Shown in pieces: positions 34,458 to 41,371 of a stretch of DNA of 64,000 bases. The DNA comes from JBFAPK01 sp040676675. GTDB lineage: Bacteria; Actinomycetota; Actinomycetes; Mycobacteriales; Micromonosporaceae. The stretch covers positions 1 through 64,000 of the forward strand of contig NZ_JBFAPK010000004.1 of assembly GCF_040676675.1 (NCBI RefSeq), in the 5' to 3' direction. The notes below the pieces were generated by a model. That model did not search any database and was not told the DNA's origin. It was given only the letters and a program-made list of their open reading frames with translations. Each line of letters starts with the position of its first letter. Within the stretch, counting starts at the first letter, position 1. The position numbers and the translations under genes are program-made.

Positions 34458-34490
34458 CCGGTCGCTCCCTCCACGAGGGAGAACGACCGG
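34458..34490 (+). promoter_or_regulatory. leader stem-loop upstream of GH30 gene
   Basis: CCGGTCG+CTCCCT pairs with AGGGAG+CGACCGG around the loop CCACG, with a 2-nt AA bulge. It lies in the predicted 5' leader between promoter and start. Confidence 0.55.
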
Positions 34491-34576
34491 CCCGCCGGCC
34501 GTCCGTGGCGCGACCCGGACGCCGGTACCAGTGCGAAGCGTGTGAGAGCGACCTCTCCCCACCACAAGGAGGCGCC

Positions 34577-36841
34577 GTGAGGCGATCCACCAGCGCGGCG
34601 TTGGTCGCCGCGTCCGCGACGGCGAGCGTGCTGCTCGCCGCCGCGCTCCCGGCGACGGCCACCGCGGCGAGCGCGTCGGCCGGTACGGGCAACCATCCGC
34701 AGCGGGGCAACCCGGTGACCGGCACCTACTCGACGGACGCCGGTACCGGCTGGCGCGAGCTGCCCACCGTACGGGTGGGCGACGACCCGGGCGGGCCGGT
34801 CGACGCGACCGTCGTGGCCGACCCCAGCCAGGTCCGGCAGCGGTACGCGGGGATCGGCTTCTCGCTGGACGAGACGAGCGTGTCGAACCTGTGGAAGCTC
34901 ACCCCGGCCAAGCGCGAGGAGGCGGTCCGCCTGCTCGTCGACCCGAAGACCGGCGCGGGCCTGGACCGCTTCCGGGTGACGATCGGCAGCCCCGACGTCA
35001 TCGAGCACCTGCCGTTCTGGTCGGAGGACGACCTGCCGGCGGGCGTGACCGAGGACTTCGGGCTGAAGCACTTCTCGATCCAGCGTGACCTGGACCTGCA
35101 CATCGTCGACACCATCAAGCTGATTCAGAAGTACAACCCGAGGGCGACCTTCTTCGCCTCGGCCTGGAGCGCCCCGGCCTGGATGAAGACGAACAACCGG
35201 TTCACCGGCGAGGTCGCGTTGCGGCCCGGCAGCACCACCAGCTACTACCAGGTGGGCAAGCTGCGGGAGGACTGCATCGACGTCTTCGCCCGGTACTACG
35301 TCAGGTTCGTCCAGGCGTACGCCCGGCACGGCATCCGCATCGACGCGGTGACGCTGCTCAACGAGCCCGGCATGGACGTGGTCTACCCGGCGATGGACAT
35401 CAGCGTGGCACAGCAGCAGAAGCTGGCGCTCGCGATCCACCGCGAGTTCGCCGCCGCCCGGCTCGACACCCAGCTCTACGTGCACGACTTCAACTTCTGG
35501 GACTGGCGCGACCCGAACAGCACCGAGACCAAGAACTACTACCGCATTCTGGAGGACGCGCCGGACGGTTCGGTGACCGGTGCGCAGGTACGGGCGGCCA
35601 CCGACGCGATCGCGTTCCACCCGTACTGGGGCGACCCGACGGTGATGCGGGACGCGTACGAGCAGACCGGCAAGCCGGTGCACATGACCGAGACGAGCGA
35701 CCTCTCGCCGGAGACGGTGCTCAACTACTTCCGGCTGGACGCCAGCTCGTACGTCCTCTGGGCCCAGGCGACCGACCAGGACGGCGGGACGCTGCACTGG
35801 ACGGACAAGCGCGACAACAACGTCGACTGGGAGGAGATCGGCCGGACCACCAAGTGGCCGGACCGCCTGGTCAAGGTGGACACCACGAAGCGGGACTTCA
35901 CGGTGCGCGACGAGCTGTACCGGCTGGGGCAGTTCGCCCGGTACCTGAGCCCGGACGACGTGCGGGTGGAGTCGAGCGCGGCGACCGACGGGGTGAGCAA
36001 CGTGGTCTACCGGGACGGGCAGGACAACTTCGTGGCGGTCGTCGGCAACGCCGCGGACGCCGAGCGGACGGTACGCGTCGTCGTGGCGGGGGAGTCCTTC
36101 GTGCAGAAGGTACCGGCCCACTCGTTCGCCACGCTGCGCTGGAAGGCGCAGCTGCCGTCGGCGCGGGGCAACCACGCCCCGAGCCTGGCCGAGGTCGCCG
36201 ACGTGGTCGCGGACCAGTACGCGACGGTACGGGTACCGCTGCGGGCGACCGACCGCGACGGTGACCGGCTCGCGTACTACGCCACCGAGCTGCCCGGCGG
36301 CGCCAGCCTCGACGCCGCGACGGGCGTGCTGACGCTGCGCCCGACCTCCGTCGGCGAGCAGGAGGTGACCGTGACCGTCACCGACGGGGTGGCGAGCGAC
36401 CGGGTGACGGTGCACGTGACCGTACGCCCGCACGGCGCCCCGGTGGGGGAGCGGGTGGAGGCCGAGTCCTACGTCGGGCAGCACGGCTGGACCGAGGGCG
36501 GCAACTTCGTGGAGAGCAACCCGGCCGCCAGCGGCGGGAAGAACATCGGCTGGACCGCCGCCGGGAACTGGCTCACCTATCGCGTGGACGTCGCGCAGGC
36601 CGGCACGTACGACCTGGAGCTGCGGGTCGCCGCCGGGGCGGGCGCGGTGGCGGACGCCGTGTCGTTCCGGGACGCCGCCGGCCAGGTGCTCGCCACCGCC
36701 TCGGTACCGGACACGGGCGGCTGGGGCAGCTACCAGTCGGTGCACGTACCGGTCACCCTGACCGCCGGCGACCAGCTCGTGACCGTCTACTGCGAGAAGG
36801 GCGGCTTCAACCTCGACTACCTCCGCCTCGCGGCGGCCTGA
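34577..36841 (+). CDS. secreted GH30 glycoside hydrolase with C-terminal CBM6-like module
   Basis: 754 residues. A Sec signal peptide (1 to about 30, ending ATATA) leads a GH30 catalytic barrel (about 70-530) with AGIGFSLDETSVSNL, acid/base Glu263 in LLNEPG and nucleophile Glu372 in HMTETSD. A cadherin/Ig-like module follows (NHAPSLAEVADVVADQYATV..), then a CBM6-like carbohydrate-binding module (VEAESYVGQHGWTEGGNFVES ... GFNLDYLRLA). It is probably an extracellular beta-glucan or xylan hydrolase; the bond cleaved cannot be fixed. GTG 34577 follows a perfect AAGGAGG. Palindromic repeat copy B lies just after the stop. Confidence 0.92.
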   Translation: MRRSTSAALVAASATASVLLAAALPATATAASASAGTGNHPQRGNPVTGTYSTDAGTGWRELPTVRVGDDPGGPVDATVVADPSQVRQRYAGIGFSLDETSVSNLWKLTPAKREEAVRLLVDPKTGAGLDRFRVTIGSPDVIEHLPFWSEDDLPAGVTEDFGLKHFSIQRDLDLHIVDTIKLIQKYNPRATFFASAWSAPAWMKTNNRFTGEVALRPGSTTSYYQVGKLREDCIDVFARYYVRFVQAYARHGIRIDAVTLLNEPGMDVVYPAMDISVAQQQKLALAIHREFAAARLDTQLYVHDFNFWDWRDPNSTETKNYYRILEDAPDGSVTGAQVRAATDAIAFHPYWGDPTVMRDAYEQTGKPVHMTETSDLSPETVLNYFRLDASSYVLWAQATDQDGGTLHWTDKRDNNVDWEEIGRTTKWPDRLVKVDTTKRDFTVRDELYRLGQFARYLSPDDVRVESSAATDGVSNVVYRDGQDNFVAVVGNAADAERTVRVVVAGESFVQKVPAHSFATLRWKAQLPSARGNHAPSLAEVADVVADQYATVRVPLRATDRDGDRLAYYATELPGGASLDAATGVLTLRPTSVGEQEVTVTVTDGVASDRVTVHVTVRPHGAPVGERVEAESYVGQHGWTEGGNFVESNPAASGGKNIGWTAAGNWLTYRVDVAQAGTYDLELRVAAGAGAVADAVSFRDAAGQVLATASVPDTGGWGSYQSVHVPVTLTAGDQLVTVYCEKGGFNLDYLRLAAA

Positions 36842-36854
36842 CGCCACCCGCCTC

Positions 36855-36916
36855 GTCGATCTAGGGCAAATCCGTGCTAGTTGATCTCCAATCACGAGGA
36901 TTTGCCCTAGATCGAC
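36855..36916 (+). repeat. 62-bp palindromic repeat, copy B
   Basis: Perfect 19-bp arms (GTCGATCTAGGGCAAATCC and its complement) around a 24-bp centre that includes TTGATCTCCAATC. It begins 13 bp after the GH30 stop and abuts an assembly gap on its right. It is identical over 62 bp to copy D. Confidence 0.97.
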
Positions 36917-36926
36917 NNNNNNNNNN
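36917..36926. other. assembly gap (10 N)
   Basis: Ten N exactly at the right edge of palindromic repeat copy B, probably where the repeat broke the assembly. Confidence 1.
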
Positions 36927-36991
36927 GTGTTCAATCCCGGAAAACCCCTGTATTGTAAAACAACACACCCGAGGATTTGCCCTAGATCGAC
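36927..36991 (-). repeat. partial palindromic repeat, copy C, with AT-rich insert
   Basis: Only one arm of the palindrome is present (36973-36991). Instead of the normal centre there is an AT-rich stretch with GTGTT/AACAC ends running into the gap. The arm lies 4 bp from the VOC gene stop, so this looks like a variant or rearranged copy. Confidence 0.8.
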
Positions 36992-36995
36992 GGGG

Positions 36996-37406
36996 TCAGT
37001 GGTCCAGGTTGAGCTGCCAGGAGACGCCGAAGCGGTCGACCAGCCAGCCGAACTTGGCGCTGAAGCCGTACGACCCGAGCGGCATCAACTCCTGGCCCTT
37101 CTCGACCAGCGCCGCGTACCGCCGGTCGAGTTCGCTCTCGCTGTCGCACCGCACGTAGAGCGACATCGCCGGGGTGAACGTGAACCCGTGCGACACGCTG
37201 CTGTCGATGCACATGAACTGCTGCCCGGCGAGCGTGAACGTGGCGTGCCGGACGGAGCCCTCGACCCCTTCCTCGCCCGGACCGTAGCGCGACACGGCGA
37301 GGACCTCGGAGTCGTCGAAGAGTGAGGTGTAGAACGTCATCGCCTCCTCGGCGCGCCCCTCGAACATCAGAAACGTGGTGACCTTCTGCGCTGGCATGCT
37401 CGACAT
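36996..37406 (-). CDS. VOC-family (PhnB/glyoxalase-like) protein
   Basis: 136 residues. The pattern KVTTFLMFEGRAEEAMTFYTSLF, EGSVRHATFTLAGQQFMCIDS and the C-terminal GSYGFSAKFGWLVDRFGVSWQLNL is typical of the PhnB/3-demethylubiquinone methyltransferase-like VOC fold. The precise reaction is unknown. ATG 37406 is used; ATG 37397 is possible. A 14-bp perfect palindrome lies 21 bp upstream. The gene is bracketed by copies of the 62-bp palindromic repeat on both sides. Confidence 0.85.
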   Translation of the reverse strand: MSSMPAQKVTTFLMFEGRAEEAMTFYTSLFDDSEVLAVSRYGPGEEGVEGSVRHATFTLAGQQFMCIDSSVSHGFTFTPAMSLYVRCDSESELDRRYAALVEKGQELMPLGSYGFSAKFGWLVDRFGVSWQLNLDH

Positions 37407-37426
37407 GGCCGCAGTATTTCGGTGCG

Positions 37427-37440
37427 GACTTATATAAGTC
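37427..37440 (-). promoter_or_regulatory. palindromic operator/promoter of VOC gene
   Basis: GACTTATATAAGTC is a perfect 14-bp palindrome, extended on the minus strand to TTGACTTATATAAG, in otherwise GC-rich DNA. It may combine a -10-like TATAAG with a repressor site. Confidence 0.5.
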
Positions 37441-37471
37441 AAGCCCGGTACTTACTCCGGCGTGTCTCCCC

Positions 37472-37533
37472 GTCGATCTAGGGCAAATCCGTGCTAGTTG
37501 ATCTCCAATCACGAGGATTTGCCCTAGATCGAC
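37472..37533 (+). repeat. 62-bp palindromic repeat, copy D
   Basis: Identical to copy B in the same orientation, 617 bp away. It ends 4 bp before the stop codon of the XRE gene on the minus strand and lies upstream of the VOC promoter. Confidence 0.97.
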
Positions 37534-37537
37534 GGTG

Positions 37538-38782
37538 TCAGTGCGGGGCGGCGCCCATCCGGGTGGCCAAGTCGGCCACGGCCGGCGGGGGAGTGCCCCG
37601 GACGCGCCGCCGCGCGTCGGACATCACCTCGTGGGCGACCGGCCGGTACCGGATCTCGGCCGGGGCGAGCCGGTCGCCCGCGACCGGCGCCGCCCCGGCG
37701 CTCGCCGCGTCGCCGACCTGGGCGTACGCGTGGGCGAGGTCGAGCAGGTGCTGGGCGCGGCGCTCGGCCGGCAGGGCGGCCAGCTCCGGCGCCGGGATCT
37801 CCTGGTGTACGCGTACCGCCCGGCCGCCCTCGCCCAGCTCCACCGCGGCGGCGACCCGGTGCAGCGCCACGTTGGTCGGGCCGAAGCTGGTCCAGTAGTG
37901 GTTCCGCCCGTCGCCGACCACGGCGGCGGCCCGCTCGGCCGCGTGGAGCAGCTCGCGTACCATCTCGCCCTCGCCCTGCCGGGCGGCGGCCATCGCGGCC
38001 TGGAGCAGCAGCTGCCCGTGCACCGCGAGCCCGGCCGGCTCGGTCGGCGCCGGGCCGCCCGGGGCGAGCCGGTGTGCGACGGTGAGCTGCGCCTCCAGCG
38101 CCGAGCGGGTCCGCCCGAGCGCGAGCAGCGCGTTGCCGGCCCGGGAGGCGGCGACGCCGGCCAGCAGCGGATCGTCGGCGCGCGCCGAGACTGCGGTCGC
38201 CCGGTCCGCGGCGAGCCAGGCCAGCTCGGGCGCGCCCAGCTTGCGCAGCACCGACGAGGCGATCTGGTACGCCTGCCCGAGCAGGTGCGCGGCGTCGCGT
38301 CCCGCCTCGTCGCCGTTCCGGTGGTGGTGCGCGTCGGCGGCCTGGGCGTGCTGCAGCAGCCCGGGCAGGCTGCGGACCAGCAGGTCGTACCCGGCGTGCT
38401 GGAAGCCGAGCCAGGCATGGTCGACGGCCTTGCGCAGCTCCCGCAGGTCGGGCTGCGGCAGGTCGCGGTCGAGGCACCAGCTCGCCGGCGGGTACCGCTC
38501 CAGCGCCGTCCGCAGCGCGTCCCAGTCGAGCCGCGCCGGGCCGCCGCCACCTCCACCGCCGCTGCTGCCGCTGCCGGCTCCCGATCCGGCCGCCAACAAC
38601 AGTTGTACGTCGATCCGCAGCGCGCCGGCGACCTGTTGCAGCACGGAGAACCGGTCGAGCGTACGGACGCCGCGCTCCACCTTCTCGACCCAGCTCTTGG
38701 ACCTGCCGAGCTGGTCGGCGAGCAGTTGCTGGGTCAGGCCCCGCCCGTGCCGCCAGTACGCGACCCGCTGCCCGATCGGCAT
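37538..38782 (-). CDS. XRE-family regulator with TPR-like C-terminal domain
   Basis: 414 residues. An HTH at 1-65 (RVAYWRHGRGLTQQLLADQLGRSKSWVEKVERGVRTLDRFSVL) is followed by a Gly/Ser-rich linker and a helical, TPR-like domain (LLGQAYQIASSVLRKLGAPELAWLAADRATAVSARADDPLLAGVAASRAGNALLALG). This resembles NsdA-like or NprR-type helical-repeat regulators of development or secondary metabolism. ATG 38782 has AGAGGA 7 nt upstream and is preferred over ATG 38800. It is divergent from another XRE regulator at 39090. The effector is unknown. Confidence 0.85.
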   Translation of the reverse strand: MPIGQRVAYWRHGRGLTQQLLADQLGRSKSWVEKVERGVRTLDRFSVLQQVAGALRIDVQLLLAAGSGAGSGSSGGGGGGGPARLDWDALRTALERYPPASWCLDRDLPQPDLRELRKAVDHAWLGFQHAGYDLLVRSLPGLLQHAQAADAHHHRNGDEAGRDAAHLLGQAYQIASSVLRKLGAPELAWLAADRATAVSARADDPLLAGVAASRAGNALLALGRTRSALEAQLTVAHRLAPGGPAPTEPAGLAVHGQLLLQAAMAAARQGEGEMVRELLHAAERAAAVVGDGRNHYWTSFGPTNVALHRVAAAVELGEGGRAVRVHQEIPAPELAALPAERRAQHLLDLAHAYAQVGDAASAGAAPVAGDRLAPAEIRYRPVAHEVMSDARRRVRGTPPPAVADLATRMGAAPH

Positions 38783-39089
38783 CGTTAATTCCTCTGTCAT
38801 ATTTGCGTTTTGCTTTCGCGGCTCGTCGCCGCCCTTTGTTGCCCGGCCCTTCGCCTCCACGCCATTCCCTCCGCCGTTTCGGGGTGGATGGGCCGCCCGC
38901 ATTCGGGTCGCGGGCGGCCCGCGGTTTAGCCCGTCCCCTAATGCCGATCATCGTCGGGGGAGAAGGCGACGACTTCTCGGAAAATCCGAGCGATTCCGCT
39001 GGGAACACTCTGGACTCGGGCCGGGTCCACGAGGGAGGATGCTGCGGGTACTACCTGGGGTGACCGCGTACTTACGACCGGAGTGTTGG
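38783..39089. other. divergent intergenic region between two XRE regulators
   Basis: 307 bases. An AT-rich patch next to the left gene (38795-38820) probably holds its promoter. An 11-bp perfect stem hairpin sits at 38890-38920. No clear -10/-35 pair was found for the right gene. Confidence 0.4.
38890..38920. promoter_or_regulatory. 11-bp inverted repeat between divergent regulators
   Basis: GGGCCGCCCGC (38890-38900), loop of 9, GCGGGCGGCCC (38910-38920). Since it lies between two divergent starts it cannot be a simple terminator of either; an operator or leader structure is possible. Confidence 0.5.
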
Positions 39090-39881
39090 ATGAACCTCGA
39101 CATGTGGATTCGCGCGTTGAAGGCCGCGCGGGCGAGTGCGGACATCTCTCAGGAGGGGTTGGCGAGCCTGGTCAAATGGAGCAGCTCCACCGTTGCGGCG
39201 ATCGAAACGGGTCGTCGCCGGCCGACCATGGAATTCGCCGTCGCCTCCGACGAGATGCTCGGCACCGGTGGCCTGCTCGCCGAACTCCTGCCGATGGTGG
39301 ATCAGCAACTTTCGCCGATCTGGTTCGCGCCGTGGCGCGGCTACGAGGCGGACGCGCTGCGGCTGCGCACCTTCGAGCCCTGCCTGGTGCCGGGGCTGTT
39401 GCAGACCGAGGCGTACGCCCGGGCCATCATCGGGGCCGGCGGACTGAATCCGCCCGACAAGATCGAGGAACTGGTCGCGGTCCGGATGGAGCGGCAGGAG
39501 CTGTTGCACCGGGAGGACCCGCCCGAGTTGCTCTTCATCCTCGACGAGGCCGCGCTGCGCCGCCCGGTCGGCGGCCCCGAGGTGCTCGACGCCCAACTCG
39601 GCCACCTGCTGGAGGTGGCGCGGCTGCGGCACGTCCGGCTGCACGTGATCCCCGCCGACGCCGGCGCGCACGTCGGGCTCACCGGGGGCTTCATCGTGGC
39701 CGACATTCCCGACGACGAGCAGGTGGTCTACCTGGAGAACGTGGCCCGGGGGCAGGTCGTCGACGACCCGGAACTGGTCCGGCTGATCCGCCGGAAGTGG
39801 GATAGCCTGCTCGGAGAAGCGCTCTCCGAGCGCGCCTCGCTGGAGCTCATCAAGAGTCTGAAGGTGACTTATGATCGATGA
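39090..39881 (+). CDS. XRE-family regulator with DUF5753 domain
   Basis: 263 residues. The HTH covers 1-60 (WIRALKAARASADISQEGLASLVKWSSSTVAAIETGRRRPT). The DUF5753 domain covers about 85-260 (ALRLRTFEPCLVPGLLQTEAYARAII, ELLFILDEAALRRPVGGPEVLDAQLGHLLEVA, VYLENVARGQVVDDPELVRLI). These regulators pair with a small DUF397 protein encoded next door, as in WhiJ-type systems of streptomycetes, where the small partner releases DNA binding. The DUF397 gene overlaps its end by 11 bp. Confidence 0.92.
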   Translation: MNLDMWIRALKAARASADISQEGLASLVKWSSSTVAAIETGRRRPTMEFAVASDEMLGTGGLLAELLPMVDQQLSPIWFAPWRGYEADALRLRTFEPCLVPGLLQTEAYARAIIGAGGLNPPDKIEELVAVRMERQELLHREDPPELLFILDEAALRRPVGGPEVLDAQLGHLLEVARLRHVRLHVIPADAGAHVGLTGGFIVADIPDDEQVVYLENVARGQVVDDPELVRLIRRKWDSLLGEALSERASLELIKSLKVTYDR

Positions 39882-40107
39882 CCCCCGGACCAGCGACTTC
39901 CGCACCGACTCGGCCGCCACTCCGCGCTGGCGCACGTCGACCCGCTCCGGCGACACGGGCGGCAACTGCGTGCAGGTGGCGGACAACCTCCCCGGCCGGG
40001 TGCTGGTACGCGACAGCAAGGACCGTACCGGCGGCACCCTGACCTTCGATCCGGCGGCCTGGCGTTCCTTCGTGGACTACGCGAAGGCATCGCGCCGGGC
40101 TGGATAA
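39871..40107 (+). CDS. DUF397 protein
   Basis: 78 residues. The family pattern WRTSTRSGDTGGNCVQVAD, VLVRDSKDRTGGTLTF and WRSFVDYAK is clear. It is the partner of the adjacent DUF5753 XRE regulator, overlapping it by 11 bp, and probably modulates its binding. A hairpin terminator follows. Confidence 0.93.
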   Translation: MIDDPRTSDFRTDSAATPRWRTSTRSGDTGGNCVQVADNLPGRVLVRDSKDRTGGTLTFDPAAWRSFVDYAKASRRAG

Positions 40108-40160
40108 GACACGGCGCCCAGCGGCGCGCGCGGGGTTGGTGGCCTGACCGAGACATGGAC

Positions 40161-40207
40161 GGCCGCACGGTCCCTTGGTCGCGTCGATCGAGGGCGCCCG
40201 TGCGGCC
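40161..40207 (+). terminator. hairpin terminator after DUF397
   Basis: GGCCGCACGG (40161-40170) pairs with CCGTGCGGCC (40198-40207), 54 bp after the DUF397 stop. Confidence 0.55.
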
Positions 40208-40240
40208 TTCCCTCGCGCCGACGGGCGGCTCGCTGCCGCT

Positions 40241-40711
40241 ATGGTGCTCGCCGTGAATCGATCACTCGCCGTCGTCGCCGTGATTGCCGCCGTCGTAGGG
40301 CTGGCCGGCTGCGGAGCCGACAACTCCCCGGCAGCAAGCCCCTCCAGCGGCGCGCCGACTCCCACCAGGAGCCCGAGCTGGGCGGCGCAGCGCACCCCAC
40401 CCGCGTGGGCGAACTACACCGCGGGCGATGGGAAAGCCCAGGAGGCGTGCAAAGGTACTGCTGGCGCGCAGCATTTCAAGCAGGATGGCGACCCAATGAT
40501 CATGGCGGTCACTGCCGGCAACGCCAAGCGGTCGAAGGTCGAGCCGATCCGCGACGCCGGGCAGCGCGTGCTCGAAGCCGCCCAACTCGCCAAGTTTCGC
40601 GAGGGAGAGCCCGGCGAGGCGGAGGCCCGTGCCGGCCTGGTGAAAGCAACGGCCTCCTTGCGCGCCGAGTGCGTGAAACTCGGGCTGACGTACGAGGGGT
40701 ATTTCCGGTAG
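40241..40711 (+). CDS. lipoprotein of unknown function
   Basis: 156 residues. A type II signal peptide ends in the lipobox VGLAGC, followed by a Pro/Ser/Thr-rich stretch and a soluble domain with two further cysteines (EACKGT.., LRAECVK). It is anchored outside the membrane. ATG 40241 is the likely start; GTG 40253 is an alternative. It is convergent with the response regulator (3 bp apart). GC is slightly lower than in neighbours, so it may be a recent acquisition. Confidence 0.78.
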   Translation: MVLAVNRSLAVVAVIAAVVGLAGCGADNSPAASPSSGAPTPTRSPSWAAQRTPPAWANYTAGDGKAQEACKGTAGAQHFKQDGDPMIMAVTAGNAKRSKVEPIRDAGQRVLEAAQLAKFREGEPGEAEARAGLVKATASLRAECVKLGLTYEGYFR

Positions 40712-40714
40712 GCG

Positions 40715-41371
40715 CTACTTCTGCCCGGGTACGACCAGCCCGGTCTCGTACGCGGTGATCACGGCCTGCACCCGGTCGCGCAGGCCGAGCTTGGTGAGCA
40801 CGTTGCTGACATGCGTCTTCGCGGTGTGGGTGCTGATCACCATGGCGGCGGCGATCTCCGGATTGGACATGCCCTGCGCGAGCATCCGCAGCGTCTCGCG
40901 CTCCCGACCGGTCAGCACGGACAGCCGCTCCGCGGGCAGCGGACGGGCCACGCCGCCCGTGGTGAACTGCTCCACCAGCCGGCGGGTCACCGACGGCGCG
41001 AGCAGCGATTCACCCTCCGCCACCACGCGTACGGTGTGCACGAGGTCGTCGCGGCGCACGTCCTTGAGCAGAAAACCGCTGGCGCCCGCCCGCAGCGCGT
41101 CGAAGACGTGGTCGTCCTGGTCGAAGGTGGTCAGCATGACGACTCGGCAGTCGGTCTCGGCGCCGATGATCCGGGCGGCCTCGATGCCGTCCATGCCCGG
41201 CATCCTGATGTCGAGCAACGCCACGTCGGGGTGATGGTCGCGGACGGCGGCGACGGCCTGGAAGCCGTCACCCGCCTCGGCGACCACCTCGATGTCGGCC
41301 TGCGCGTCCAGGATCATCGCGAAGCCGGCGCGCACCAACTCCTGGTCGTCGGCGACCACTACCCGGGTCAC
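40715..41371 (-). CDS. NarL/FixJ-family response regulator
   Basis: 218 residues. A receiver with phospho-acceptor Asp54 (ALLDIRMPGMDG) and the conserved LLKDVRRDDL is followed by a LuxR-type HTH (LTGRERETLRMLAQGMSNPEIAAAMVISTHTAKTHVSNVLTKLGLRDR). Its GTG overlaps the stop of the kinase gene by 4 bp, so the pair is coupled. The regulated genes are unknown; the upstream membrane protein is a candidate partner. Confidence 0.95.
   Translation of the reverse strand: MTRVVVADDQELVRAGFAMILDAQADIEVVAEAGDGFQAVAAVRDHHPDVALLDIRMPGMDGIEAARIIGAETDCRVVMLTTFDQDDHVFDALRAGASGFLLKDVRRDDLVHTVRVVAEGESLLAPSVTRRLVEQFTTGGVARPLPAERLSVLTGRERETLRMLAQGMSNPEIAAAMVISTHTAKTHVSNVLTKLGLRDRVQAVITAYETGLVVPGQK

Larger units (their letters stand above)
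34219..34576. other. divergent intergenic region, ankyrin gene / GH30 gene
   Basis: 358 bases. The left part (34219-34390) is ordinary GC-rich sequence without recognised signals. An AT-rich island at 34391-34440 carries the GH30 promoter candidate. A 13-bp stem hairpin lies at 34458-34490, and a perfect AAGGAGG ribosome site is at the right end. Confidence 0.5.

Noticed and set aside
34406..36934. 842-codon minus-strand frame opposite the GH30 gene
   Set aside because: Antisense shadow of the strongly supported GH30 gene; it also runs through N bases.
39045..39050. GGGTA before the DUF5753 regulator as a SigF-type -10
   Set aside because: No GTTT-like -35 at 15-17 bp; similar lone GGGTA motifs at 292, 10473, 31963 and 57076 were rejected for the same reason.
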